Shown in pieces: positions 26,413 through 36,249 of a DNA stretch of 64,000 nucleotides. Below the pieces are notes generated by a model. The model saw nothing but the letters and a program-made list of their open reading frames with translations, did no database searches and was not told where the DNA came from. Each line of letters begins with the position of its first letter. The stretch's first letter is position 1. A program made the translations under genes and the position numbers. The DNA is taken from positions 1,364,001 to 1,428,000 of the forward strand of contig CP050848.1 of assembly GCA_014873095.1 (NCBI GenBank), written 5' to 3'. This DNA comes from Planctomycetales bacterium ZRK34. GTDB taxonomy: Bacteria > Planctomycetota > Phycisphaerae > Phycisphaerales > Zrk34.

Positions 26413-26957
26413 GATCGCTCCCTCCAACGCAGGTTGCGATCAATGCATTCAAGCAGCTGGCCGTGAATGCGCGTCAGCGATTTGTACACCGCTGAAACAG
26501 TGCGCTGAAACTGTTGAGCGATCTGCGACGTGCTTCGATGAGTTTCATACCGCAGGCGGATCATTTCACGGTCTCGCTTGCTGAGGCGATCCAAACAGGC
26601 GGACAAGGCTTCATAACGCTCGTCAGAGGTCTGAACCGTCTCGGCGGCGACCTGCGTCATGGAAGTGAACACCGCGTCGGAGATCCGACCGGCCGAACCG
26701 CGTCCTTCGCGATACTTGAGCACCTCGAAACGCGCGATTGAGATGGCCCACGCCCCGAAGCAGGTCCCCAGTTTAAACTGGCTGAACTTGCGCCAAAGCA
26801 CGGTGGCGGTTTCCTGCATCAGATCGTCGGCGTCGGTGGTGTTGGCGACCAGCGCGAGGATGTAGTTGTAGATCTGCCGCTCATGAGCCATCAGCAGACG
26901 CACAAACGACTCGGTGCCCGAAGATTCTGGCGGTTCGGATGGGTTCAGATGGTTCAT
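26409..26957 (-). CDS. ECF sigma factor (FecI-like; Rhodopirellula/Verrucomicrobium family)
   Basis: A 182-residue protein with region 2 (HERQIYNYILALVANTTDADDLMQETATVLWRKF, FGAWAISIARFEVLKY) and region 4 (LDRLSKRDREMIRLRYETHRSTSQIAQQFQRTVSAVYKSLTRI). The pattern is that of the large planctomycete/verrucomicrobial ECF group. It is the first gene of an operon with the FecR protein (4-bp overlap) and the pseudopilin. It has a paralogue in the same arrangement at 56002-56538. Confidence 0.92.
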   Translation of the reverse strand: MNHLNPSEPPESSGTESFVRLLMAHERQIYNYILALVANTTDADDLMQETATVLWRKFSQFKLGTCFGAWAISIARFEVLKYREGRGSAGRISDAVFTSMTQVAAETVQTSDERYEALSACLDRLSKRDREMIRLRYETHRSTSQIAQQFQRTVSAVYKSLTRIHGQLLECIDRNLRWRERS

Positions 26958-27120
26958 AACGGGCCCATGCGATGGGAATTCTCAGATCTCGACATACACG
27001 CACATATATAAACCCGCCCGGGGTACCGGATATGGAACAGAAATTGATAGAAATCAATGCCGCAAAGTCAAGATATAGCATAACCCATTGACGTCAATGG
27101 CGCTACGGGTTTCATGATGT

Positions 27121-28323
<1,203 letters not shown>

Positions 28324-28449
28324 TCACAACAATTCAACAACAAGATAATCCATCGACAATATCGGAAACGGTTCGTGGTTGGTGATTTTGCCGCTCAATC
28401 AGCACGCATGCAAGATTGTGAAATATTGTCATTTGACGTATTGAATGGA

Positions 28450-30705
28450 CTACTTCGACTCCTTATCTTCCCCGGCGGTCTCGTTTTCTTCGGCAGTCAT
28501 CTGATAGACGTAGTCGGACAACATGTCGATCTGGGCCGGCGACAGAATCGAGCCGAAGCTCGGCATGATATTCCTGGGGTAGCCCTCAGCGGCTTTGGCA
28601 TTTGGCGTGAGGATTGATTCGGTAATGTATTGCCGATTGAAGTTGACGTCGCGAACGGTTCCATCCGCTTCCTCGACGACTTTTCGGGTAGGCCCAAGCG
28701 AGCGATGGAAGCTGGGTCCAACGATCGTCTTGGCATCCAGACTGTGGCAGGCCATGCAGTACTGCTGATATAGGGTGCGGCCGGACTCCTTGGACTGATA
28801 CGTGAACAGGTCTGCCGCCGGCGAGACCTCTGCGGGTTTGCTCCGAGCAACGCCGGGTGAGTCTGTGGGAATTTCATTAAGGGTGTACCACGCTTCGCCG
28901 GACCACAGCGATTGGCCGGTATCACTCGTCCATTGGGCCGGGAGGCGAAAGTAGATGACCTGCCCAGTTTCCAGTTCGGGCGTTTCGACAAATAGCGTGC
29001 GGCCATTCTCAGATACGCTCAGCGACCTGGGGATCACTCGGTTGTGAAAAAGCTTCTTGCCGCCGTAGAGCTGGGTTGGTTCGTAGCGCCAGCGTTCCAT
29101 GTGAATGTTGTTTGCATTCCAGCCGAACCCACGATTGAGCGGCTTGGTGAACACCAATTCAAAGCCGTTGCTCTTGGCCGCCACCTTCAAGATCTCGAAG
29201 GTTTCGCTGGGGTGGTATTGCAACAGTTTCAGGCTGTCGTGGTGCTCGGCCTTGTCCCAATGATTGCCTCTCGCCAAACGCCCCGCGAGAATCGACGAAT
29301 CGGTGATCCGCGTCAGACGATTGATTTTGAAGTCCAAGCCCTGCGACCAACGAAATACGGCACCTTGATAGACGCCGTTGACTCGCTCAAGACAGAAGCG
29401 AATCAAGCCGTTTCGCGCCATGTCTCCGAGGAGTCCCTGGCCGGCGTAGACGCCCCAGCCCTGGTCGAGAAAGATCGGTTCTGTTGGCGACAAACTCACT
29501 TCTTCATATGGAATCCAAAGAGCAGGAGGCGTTGGGACTTCGCGCTGCAGCGGATGCGTAGGCCGATACCGAAATCCGTAGAAGGCTTGGTCCTGCAAGT
29601 GGATAATCTTGGACGTGGGCAGCCACTCGCCTTGATTGTCTGAGAGGAATATCTGGTGATTCGCATCAACACACATGCCGTTTGGCGTACGCAAGCCGCC
29701 CGCCAACAAGGTGGTCTTACCTGTATCCAGGTTAACCTTGAATGCGCTTCCTCGAAGCGGCACCTGCCGGTTGTGCGTCTCGCGAACGCCCATGGCTACG
29801 CCGGAAGCGAAATAGAGATGGTTGTCTACAACAACGCCGCCATAGATGCGGTCGTACATGTCTGAGGTTGTTTCCCAATCGTCTGCAAGCGTCTGACTGG
29901 TTTCAAAAATGCCATCGTGGTCGTTGTCTTTCAATTCGAGAATACGTGACTTTGCCAGAACAAACATGCGTTGCTTGTACCACAGCGCATCTGCCCATTG
30001 CTCATTGCTTTCGGCGATCAACGTCAGCCGAGAGTTGGGCTGTGACCAATCGACGCGATAGAGCTTGCCTTCCAACGTCGTGACGAGCGCTTGTTGATCC
30101 CCAAATGCTTGAATGCCCATGACGTTCAGCGCCTGACCCGGAGGGGACACATCCCTGACTTGTAGCGATGGGTGAGGGGATGCGAGAGCTTCGCCGAATC
30201 CAAGTTGGGCATCCGGCTTTTTCGGATCGCTGAAATGGCCGACCCGTACCAGTTGTGCTGTCCCGTGGCTTTTCAGGATGAATTTTTTGAACTGCAAGTC
30301 ATGCGGATAGTTACGATTGGATGGGGGAGCCATCGATATCCAGTACTCTTGGTTGGCTTTCACTGTAAACGAACCAACTGGTGCAATTGTCCATTGGCCA
30401 TCTTCCTGAACGGGCACGTCCCAAAAAACGATTTTGCCGCCAAGTGAAAACTGATAGGGTTGATCCAGGGGTTTGGGATTGCTGTATTCGATCGTGACGT
30501 CAACGACGTCGTCTGCCGACGCGTGGACCACCCAGGACATGTCGGATCCCCTGCCTTTATGGATGTAGAGGATCCCAGCCTTGATCTCATTCACACCCGG
30601 ACTCAACAGGTCGGCAGGCGTCAATTCCATGCTCGAGCCTGCCATGGCGGACTGAACTGCGACACACGTCAGGGCAACGCATACTTCGTAAGTGAGTCGT
30701 TTCAT
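28450..30705 (-). CDS. Secreted dehydrogenase-like beta-propeller protein with C-terminal c-type heme site
   Basis: A 751-residue protein with a signal peptide (MKRLTYEVCVALTCVAVQSAMA). Residues 40-170 form a beta domain; about 190-500 look like a glucose/sorbosone-dehydrogenase-type propeller (LRTPNGMCVDANHQIFLSDNQGEW, LDQGWGVYAGQGLLGDM). The C-terminal 110 residues are a cytochrome c domain with CMACH (heme attachment) and a Met in NIMPSFGSILSPAQIDMLSDYVYQM as likely axial ligand. Such PVC-group proteins are thought to oxidise sugars in the periplasm and pass electrons to the heme; the substrate is unknown. It is 15 bp downstream of a Gfo/Idh gene and probably cotranscribed. Confidence 0.8.
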   Translation of the reverse strand: MKRLTYEVCVALTCVAVQSAMAGSSMELTPADLLSPGVNEIKAGILYIHKGRGSDMSWVVHASADDVVDVTIEYSNPKPLDQPYQFSLGGKIVFWDVPVQEDGQWTIAPVGSFTVKANQEYWISMAPPSNRNYPHDLQFKKFILKSHGTAQLVRVGHFSDPKKPDAQLGFGEALASPHPSLQVRDVSPPGQALNVMGIQAFGDQQALVTTLEGKLYRVDWSQPNSRLTLIAESNEQWADALWYKQRMFVLAKSRILELKDNDHDGIFETSQTLADDWETTSDMYDRIYGGVVVDNHLYFASGVAMGVRETHNRQVPLRGSAFKVNLDTGKTTLLAGGLRTPNGMCVDANHQIFLSDNQGEWLPTSKIIHLQDQAFYGFRYRPTHPLQREVPTPPALWIPYEEVSLSPTEPIFLDQGWGVYAGQGLLGDMARNGLIRFCLERVNGVYQGAVFRWSQGLDFKINRLTRITDSSILAGRLARGNHWDKAEHHDSLKLLQYHPSETFEILKVAAKSNGFELVFTKPLNRGFGWNANNIHMERWRYEPTQLYGGKKLFHNRVIPRSLSVSENGRTLFVETPELETGQVIYFRLPAQWTSDTGQSLWSGEAWYTLNEIPTDSPGVARSKPAEVSPAADLFTYQSKESGRTLYQQYCMACHSLDAKTIVGPSFHRSLGPTRKVVEEADGTVRDVNFNRQYITESILTPNAKAAEGYPRNIMPSFGSILSPAQIDMLSDYVYQMTAEENETAGEDKESK

Positions 30706-30720
30706 TTCTACGCTTCGGCG

Positions 30721-31842
30721 TCAACGGTCCAAGGGCATGCCGCAGGCGAGGAGGTGGGACTTGTGTACGAGGTAGTCGTGCTCGTAGGTGTACGGGTTGA
30801 CCATTTCACCGTTTAAGATGGCCGCAAACTCGCGCCATTGGTCTTCGTAGCGGTCTTTCAAGGGCGGCATATCGACAGTCTGCACGCCTTTCTTGAAGCC
30901 GCCGCGGTCCTCGGCCAGGGCAAGCTGGAGGACGCCGCCGGACATGTTGCCTTTGGATTCGATCGGCTGGATGATGATGGAGCCCTTGTCTCCCACGACC
31001 TTCAGGCGTCGGCGACGGAAGCCTTCCGCTTCGGTGATTGAGGTCCGTATCGTTGCCAGCCGGTCGCGGGAGTACTCGAAGACGGCCAGACTGTTGTCGA
31101 GCACGCCGTCCTGACGGGTGTGCCGGAGGAAGGGATGGATGGATTGCGGCTCTCCCATGAGCGTGACCACGATGTCAATCAGATGACAGGCGAGAATATA
31201 CGCGATCCCGCCTTGGTACCGTTTGATCAGATTCCGGTATCCCGTCCCGTCGTAGCGGCCCATGGCCGCATCGAGGTCGAAGACGTTGCCGATTAGCCCG
31301 TCGCGCACGGCTTTGATGCAGAATTGAACGGCCGGGTTGTTGCGGTACATATAGCCCACCTGCACGGTCAGCGCCTTGGCTTGGGCCTCATCCAGTAGCT
31401 GCTTGAACTGTGGCAGGGACTCACCACAGGGCTTGTCCAGGTGAATGTGTTTGCCGGCGCGAATACAGCGAAGTGCCGTCGGAATCGGTGCGGTTTCTTC
31501 CAGTTCGACGGCAACCGCCTGCAGACCCGGGATTGCCAGCAGTTCATCCGAGCTTAGCCAGTTCAGACCTTTGTAGATACTCTTCTTTTGGGCGGCGGCA
31601 CGCAGTTTGGGATCATCTTCGGCGACGGCAACGACCTCGAACAAGTCGGTCAGTTTACGCAAGGTTCCAATCTTGTAGGCGTGCTGATTGGCGGTGCCGA
31701 TCTGGGCAATTTTGATAGGCTTTCTTGTGCCGCCGGTCTCCGCTTGAGCAACCGCCATGCGGCTGCTGAGCACTGTTCCGGCAGCAGCAACGCCAGACGA
31801 GGTTAAAAACGACCGTCTGGATACGAGTGTCGCGTCATCCAT
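30721..31842 (-). CDS. Tat-exported Gfo/Idh/MocA-family oxidoreductase
   Basis: A 373-residue protein. The N-terminus has a twin-arginine signal (SRRSFLTSSGVAAAGTVLSS) and then a Rossmann start (IKIAQIGTANQHAYKIG), an LDKPCGESLPQFKQLLDEA block equal to the family's EKP motif with D for E, and YMYRNNPAVQFCIKAVRDGLIG and ACHLIDIVVTLMGEP (the conserved D/H region). The family oxidises or reduces sugars with NAD(P). Export by Tat with the cofactor bound is common in planctomycetes. It is cotranscribed with the CxxCH protein, which suggests a periplasmic sugar oxidation route. The start 31842 gives the Tat signal at the very N-terminus. Confidence 0.88.
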   Translation of the reverse strand: MDDATLVSRRSFLTSSGVAAAGTVLSSRMAVAQAETGGTRKPIKIAQIGTANQHAYKIGTLRKLTDLFEVVAVAEDDPKLRAAAQKKSIYKGLNWLSSDELLAIPGLQAVAVELEETAPIPTALRCIRAGKHIHLDKPCGESLPQFKQLLDEAQAKALTVQVGYMYRNNPAVQFCIKAVRDGLIGNVFDLDAAMGRYDGTGYRNLIKRYQGGIAYILACHLIDIVVTLMGEPQSIHPFLRHTRQDGVLDNSLAVFEYSRDRLATIRTSITEAEGFRRRRLKVVGDKGSIIIQPIESKGNMSGGVLQLALAEDRGGFKKGVQTVDMPPLKDRYEDQWREFAAILNGEMVNPYTYEHDYLVHKSHLLACGMPLDR

Positions 31843-31891
31843 ATTCGGTTTCCTTGGTTCAATGTCATACAGGCCAACGTTCACTGACTGA

Positions 31892-32184
31892 TGACTCCTT
31901 CCCGATTCTTGCACCAGTCAACGTGAGAGAATCGGGGTTGAATGTGGTCCTCACCCCATCTTTGGTCCACATCAAGCGCAACCAGACAGTGTTGATAAGC
32001 ATGATACCCCGGTGTGGGCCAGAGGTGGAGGCGCAGCCGGAACCGTAGGCCCACACCGAGTCGCGAACTGCTCCGGGGTCAAGTTGTTTAAGCTGCTGTG
32101 TGGACGGATCGTGTTATAGTCCTCATGCCAGGCGGCGATCTTCTCACGGGCGTCGGCCAGGCTCAGGAACCAATGCATATTCAC
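31892..32184 (-). mobile_element. IS3-family element remnant (3' end)
   Basis: About 290 bp remain. The end TGACTCCTTCCCGATTCTTG at 31892 is almost the same as the end of the IS3 copy at 4875, including the hairpin CCCGATTCT/AGAATCGGG. The other end is broken near 32190. Confidence 0.7.
31972..32184 (-). pseudogene. IS3-family transposase, C-terminal fragment
   Basis: The minus strand codes for SLADAREKIAAWHEDYNTIRPH followed by SSLNNLTPEQFA, the characteristic C-terminus of IS3-type OrfB (IS407-like group). Only about 45 residues of the transposase are left; everything upstream, including the DDE core, is missing. The C-terminal extension is not part of the family. It belongs to another IS3 group than the copy at 4901 (which ends in RRPHSGIGWQTPAAYA). 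Confidence 0.75.
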
Positions 32185-32189
32185 AGGTA

Positions 32190-32557
32190 TTCATTGGGTG
32201 CTCCTGTTTCGTGTTATGTCAACCGTTGGACTTGTTGCACCAGGCGAGTACCCGGTCGGTCTGTTCGTCTCTGGTTTCCTAAACCGAACGTGCGACGAAG
32301 GCGAGTAACGAATAGGGCCGGTGTTATCCTCGGCTGTTCAGTCTCCGCGCAGTAAACTCGAATACGCACGGATGAAAACGAGATTGGCTTGATGCATTGT
32401 TGGATGATCATGAATGAGAGCGCACCGATGAAGATGGCAAGCCCTCGCGAGTTTATCGCCCACTCAATGAAGACCACTCTCGGCGTGACTGGCAGGGAAT
32501 CTGATTCCAGGTGGGCCGAAGCCCGACCCGTGTGTGGTTGGTAAGTTGTGGTGGAGA
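32190..32557. other. Gene-free stretch
   Basis: About 370 bp between the IS3 remnant and a Gfo/Idh gene. An 87-residue open frame on the minus strand shows no domain, no RBS and unlikely composition, so it is not called. No repeats were recognised. Confidence 0.5.
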
Positions 32558-34024
32558 TTAAACATTGTCGGTGATCTCGTAGCCGGTGCGGTACTTGCGG
32601 GTGAGCAGTGCCTTGGCTTCGGCTGTGGCGGTAGGGCCGACGAGGGTTTCGTTTTTAACGTCGACCTCGAGCATTGGGCCGAGTTTGGCGCCGGCGGCGG
32701 CGAGGTTGACCTCATTGGCTTCGCAGTGTTTTTCGAAGCCTTCGACGAGCTCTTCCCACGGCCCGTATCCTTTGACATGCTCCATTGCCTGGTCGTGGTT
32801 GTAGGCTTGGCCTAGACGATAAGAGATGTTGCCGAGGTGGCACCAGGCCGAGGAGTAATGGATCTGTTCAATCTCAGCGTTCAGGTCCTCGCGCCTGCGG
32901 GAGCGGACGGCCTGGAGGAAGTTGGCCGCATGACCGCCGCCGCCATCGCCCTTGAATTTCTTGATTGGCTTGCGGATGTCGTCGTTCATGTAGGCTGAGC
33001 CGCCGCCTTTGCCGCCTGCGTAGTAACCGTTCTCGCACTGAATGATCAGAAAGGCGCGGGTGCGGAGGCGCAGGTAGATATCGTCCCGGTCGGTGCCGGC
33101 ATTCATCGGGAGGTTGTGCACGGCCATGACGACCGGGACTTCGCCGGTGTCGTAGTAAATGAATTGGGTGTTGGGCGTATTGCCGGCGTCGTTCCACACG
33201 AAGCGCCCGCCGCCGGCGACGACGCGCTTGGGCAGTGCGATGCGATCGCGGAGGGCAACGTTGCGACAGTCATCGATGATGTGCGGACCCCAGTTGCCCA
33301 ATTCACCGGCGCCGGTGTTCCAATCCCAGTGCCAGTCGTATTGAAGATTCTCGCGGTAGATCTCCTGATCCTGCGCCGGCCCGAGCCAGAGATCCTTGTC
33401 GACTTGCTTGGGCCACGGCAGCGGGGTGTCTCGCCTGCCGATCGATCTGCGGGCCCCGGAGCGGAGGAAGCGGTTGAGTCGGACATACTGAATCTTGCCG
33501 AGTTTGCCCGTGTCGAGAAACTCCTTGATCTGTGGCTGTAACGGATCACTGCGCTGCTGCGTGCCGCCCTGCACGATCTTGTTGTACTTGCGGGCGGCCT
33601 CGACGAGTTTGCGGCTTTCCCAGACGTTGTTTCCAATAGGCTTCTCGACGTAGACGTCCTTGCCCGCCTGTAGCGCCCAGATGCCCGACAGGCAGTGCCA
33701 GTGGTTGCACGTGGCGATGACCACGGCATCGACGTCCTTGTTCTCGAGAATCTTGCGGACGTCCTTCTCCGCCTGGGCCTCGGGGTGCTTCCTGGCCCAT
33801 TTGCCCAGCGATCCTTCGTCGGGGTCGCACAGGCCGACGATGCGCGTACCTTGCTGCTTGCCGAACCACTCGATGTGCGCCCCGCCACGCCTTCCGAGCC
33901 CGATGAAAGCCAGACGAATGTCATCATTGGCGCCGCGCACCTTCTGAAGCGGTCCCAGCGCAAGGGCCGAACCGGCGAGGGCAGCGGATGATTGCACAAA
34001 ATGGCGACGGGTCAATTTCGACAT
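32558..34024 (-). CDS. Tat-exported Gfo/Idh/MocA-family oxidoreductase
   Basis: A 488-residue protein with a twin-arginine signal (TRRHFVQSSAALAGSALALG), Rossmann fold start (IRLAFIGLGRRGGAHIEWFG), the VYVEKPIGNNVWESRKLVEAA block with the EKP motif, and the planctomycete-type C-terminus (WHWDWNTGAGELGNWGPHIIDDCRN; TQFIYYDTGEVPVVMAVHNLP). It is of the longer subfamily, distinct from the one at 30721. The WNTGAGELGNWGPH segment replaces the usual catalytic D/H region. The substrate is probably a sugar or sugar acid. Possible polarity with the 30721-28450 genes has been broken by the IS3 remnant between them. Confidence 0.88.
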   Translation of the reverse strand: MSKLTRRHFVQSSAALAGSALALGPLQKVRGANDDIRLAFIGLGRRGGAHIEWFGKQQGTRIVGLCDPDEGSLGKWARKHPEAQAEKDVRKILENKDVDAVVIATCNHWHCLSGIWALQAGKDVYVEKPIGNNVWESRKLVEAARKYNKIVQGGTQQRSDPLQPQIKEFLDTGKLGKIQYVRLNRFLRSGARRSIGRRDTPLPWPKQVDKDLWLGPAQDQEIYRENLQYDWHWDWNTGAGELGNWGPHIIDDCRNVALRDRIALPKRVVAGGGRFVWNDAGNTPNTQFIYYDTGEVPVVMAVHNLPMNAGTDRDDIYLRLRTRAFLIIQCENGYYAGGKGGGSAYMNDDIRKPIKKFKGDGGGGHAANFLQAVRSRRREDLNAEIEQIHYSSAWCHLGNISYRLGQAYNHDQAMEHVKGYGPWEELVEGFEKHCEANEVNLAAAGAKLGPMLEVDVKNETLVGPTATAEAKALLTRKYRTGYEITDNV

Positions 34025-34262
34025 GATGGTTCTCCGGCGATAGGGCGTAAGCCTCAGGAGTCAGCGGGTTAAATGTCGGGAGACAAAACGCTTGCCGTAG
34101 AGGGCTTTTGCGGGTCTCTGATCTTTGACTTCTGACCTCTATACACCCGCCTCGCGCAACGGAAGTGGAATAGAAACTCGTAGAAAACATAGCCGCCAGA
34201 TCACAATGCGCTATAAACCCATGACATCAATAGCACTGCAAAATTCAATCTGATCTACGCCT

Positions 34263-34379
34263 TCATGGCCAACAATCACAACGCTCGCACAACACGGCAT
34301 CAGTTTCAGTTCGGGGATCAGCAGCGATGATGGCGACTGCAACCAGCAACTCAATGAGCGTGAAACCACGTCGACGCAT
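34263..34379 (-). pseudogene. Truncated pseudopilin, N-terminal fragment
   Basis: The minus strand from ATG 34379 reads [20 protein letters not shown], a perfect prepilin signal and half of the hydrophobic helix, then changes to unrelated sequence and stops after 38 residues. Other pseudopilins in the window are about 235 residues long. The break is in the middle of the hydrophobic helix. The 109-bp repeat copy C starts 62 bp upstream. Confidence 0.75.
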
Positions 34380-34441
34380 ACACGAATTACTTCACACACA
34401 CCGATGTACAAAAGTGATCGTGATCGCAACCGAAACCAACG

Positions 34442-34550
34442 AACGTTGCCCCGGCGGCAATTTTAACGTTCGCAGTCTGTTCGTAGAACGGAGAATCACC
34501 CCGACCTGCTGCGTTGAACGTGACAGAGTTTATCGTATGCATTCTGTCAG
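34442..34550 (-). repeat. 109-bp dispersed structured repeat, copy C (inverted)
   Basis: The reverse complement begins CTGACAGAATGC and ends GGGGCAACGTT. It has about ten differences from copy A (4231-4339) in 109 bp and no indel. The central hairpin (GTTC-TAC-GAAC) is kept. It is close to a truncated pseudopilin on one side and a terminator/small gene pair on the other. Confidence 0.8.
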
Positions 34551-34574
34551 GATGCACTACAACATGTAAAAAGA

Positions 34575-34607
34575 AGCCGGTACGCCATATGGCGTGCCGG
34601 CTTTGTT
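34575..34607 (+). terminator. Intrinsic terminator just upstream of a small gene
   Basis: AGCCGGTACGCC pairs with GGCGTGCCGGCT (one G-T pair) around ATAT, followed by TTGTTATT. It ends 29 bp before the ATG of the next gene, with GAGGAG as RBS in between, so there is little room for a separate promoter. Confidence 0.7.
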
Positions 34608-34635
34608 ATTGAACTATCACGAGGAGTTCATCACG

Positions 34636-34899
34636 ATGGCTGAATCTCTCGACAATCACTTCAAGACCGATGACGAAGCGTTCGACGCGTTCATCGACCT
34701 GCTGGGTCGGCTGATCGCCCGGCGGCATCGGATGACGGCTGGGCCGGCATCGAGCAACCCATCAGTTCGCCGAATGTCAAAGCCTCTTCAGGCGATGAAC
34801 GCAGGTGAAATGAATCACGATCAACCTGGTCAAGCAGGTTCGACCCGAGGCGATGGAGTTCGCGGCGGGTCAGGCGGTGGACAGGAATCAGGGTCATGA
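34636..34899 (+). CDS. Small hypothetical protein of the integrase island
   Basis: An 87-residue polar protein (MAESLDNHFKTDDEAFDAFIDLLGRLIARRHRM...). The first 35 residues may form amphipathic helices; the rest is disordered and Gly-rich. A good RBS (GAGGAG) is ten bases before the ATG. No family is recognised. The nearby terminator hairpin and the integrase further right suggest cargo of a mobile island. Confidence 0.45.
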   Translation: MAESLDNHFKTDDEAFDAFIDLLGRLIARRHRMTAGPASSNPSVRRMSKPLQAMNAGEMNHDQPGQAGSTRGDGVRGGSGGGQESGS

Positions 34900-34948
34900 G
34901 CGAGCTTTTGTGTCAGTCATTTGTATAGTGCAGCGCATCTTCCGGGGG

Positions 34949-35992
34949 TCAGGCGGCGCCCATCAGGGGGCTGGTCAGCGGACGCGAGGTTTTGCATGGC
35001 GTCTTGCTCCGCGGGACGGGCAGGCGACGGTCGTACCAGTTGGACAGGAAGTTGTAATGGATCATACCGACGCGTCCGATCAGGCTTCTGGGCGAACTGT
35101 CGAACAGGAACTCGCACTCGGCCTGCGTGTCGAGGTAGACCTGTGTGTCCTCCGGCAGCGAGTCCTGGAACAGACGCAGGTCATAACCCCACAGCCCGAG
35201 CACGTCGTGGCAGGTGTACCGGTCGATGATGCCAGCCCTGGCGGCTTGTCTGGCTTCCGGGGTCATTGTCTGCAGACCACGCCAGCCCTGACGCGGGACG
35301 ACATGGGCGATGACCTGGCCCGCATCGACTTCGCAGCCTCGTGCCGGAACCTTGATCTGTGTACCGGCGGGGTAGACCCAGGTGTCCGTGGCGCCGTCGG
35401 GGTAACGCACGTGAATACTGCACGCTGAAGCATCACCGCAGGCGAACATGGGTTCGGGGGCACGTTCGAACTCGAGGGCGTCTTCATCGCGGGCCACGCG
35501 CATGAGGTCATCGGTGATCAGCATGCTGTTGAGTTTGAGCGCGTGGATGCCGATGCCGTCCGGCAGCACGGCATACACCCCCGGAAGGGGTGGGTGGGCA
35601 AGTTCGACGCTTTGGCCGTGCTCGTGCAGCATGGACATCAGCCAGAGGTCCTGGCCCAGCGGATAGGCGCGGTCCAGTCGGGGGTAGATGCCATCGTGGC
35701 CGGCGAAGGTGACCGGGACGGTGTCCGGTCCGACCGGCCCGGCTGCCGGCGCCGCTCCGATCATCAATCCCTTCCCGGGGCGGGGATCGAACTGCCAGTT
35801 CAACTTGCTCAGGAACATCGTCGGCCGACCGTAGCGTTTGCCGTTGCGGGCCATGACGGTGCGTCCCTGCCCCTGGCCAACCTCGACCCACCGGCCGTCT
35901 TCACCCGGTGAGTTCGACCCGGGGTCATGGCGCAGGGCGACCCGCAGAAGCGTGCGGGGCTTGTCTTGACGAGTACGGCTCAGCGTTTTCAT
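34949..35992 (-). CDS. Hypothetical protein of the integrase island
   Basis: A 347-residue protein that I do not recognise. It has no signal peptide and no membrane helix. Segments such as RYGRPTMFLSKLNWQFDPRPG, DGIYPRLDRAYPLGQDLWLM and LPEDTQVYLDTQAECEFLFD suggest a globular beta-rich fold. There are several Cys (MFACGDASACS). The start at ATG 35992 has GGAGG seven bases upstream; an in-frame ATG at 36007 is less likely. A terminator hairpin with T-run lies only some 12-20 bp upstream of the RBS, so expression may depend on read-through. Confidence 0.65.
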   Translation of the reverse strand: MKTLSRTRQDKPRTLLRVALRHDPGSNSPGEDGRWVEVGQGQGRTVMARNGKRYGRPTMFLSKLNWQFDPRPGKGLMIGAAPAAGPVGPDTVPVTFAGHDGIYPRLDRAYPLGQDLWLMSMLHEHGQSVELAHPPLPGVYAVLPDGIGIHALKLNSMLITDDLMRVARDEDALEFERAPEPMFACGDASACSIHVRYPDGATDTWVYPAGTQIKVPARGCEVDAGQVIAHVVPRQGWRGLQTMTPEARQAARAGIIDRYTCHDVLGLWGYDLRLFQDSLPEDTQVYLDTQAECEFLFDSSPRSLIGRVGMIHYNFLSNWYDRRLPVPRSKTPCKTSRPLTSPLMGAA

Positions 35993-36003
35993 GAAAACCT
36001 CCA

Positions 36004-36039
36004 GCAATGAAAAAGCACGATCCGATCGGGATCGTGCTT
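36004..36039 (-). terminator. Intrinsic terminator in front of the 34949-35992 gene
   Basis: AAGCACGATCC and GGATCGTGCTT form a perfect 11-bp stem. On the minus strand the stem is followed by TTTTCATT and, after a few bases, by the RBS and ATG at 35992. Confidence 0.75.
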
Positions 36040-36249
36040 GAACGTGGACCGCCGCCGCACCGGACCATCCGGCGAGTCGGTGGTCCGAGTGTGTTGGCGA
36101 CGCCGCGGCCCTGGAGAGAGCTAACGGGCCTCAAGGAAGTGTGACGCACAAGGCGTCGAAAATTAGCGCCTACCCCGGAGATGCCGAGTCACCCGGCCAT
36201 GAGGGCTGACCCACTTTCCGGGGCACCGGGACCTGTCAGGATGTTCCAG

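Noticed and set aside
32214..32477. 87-residue open frame next to the IS3 remnant
   Set aside because: No RBS, no recognisable domain, and it is located in debris between the remnant and a complete gene.
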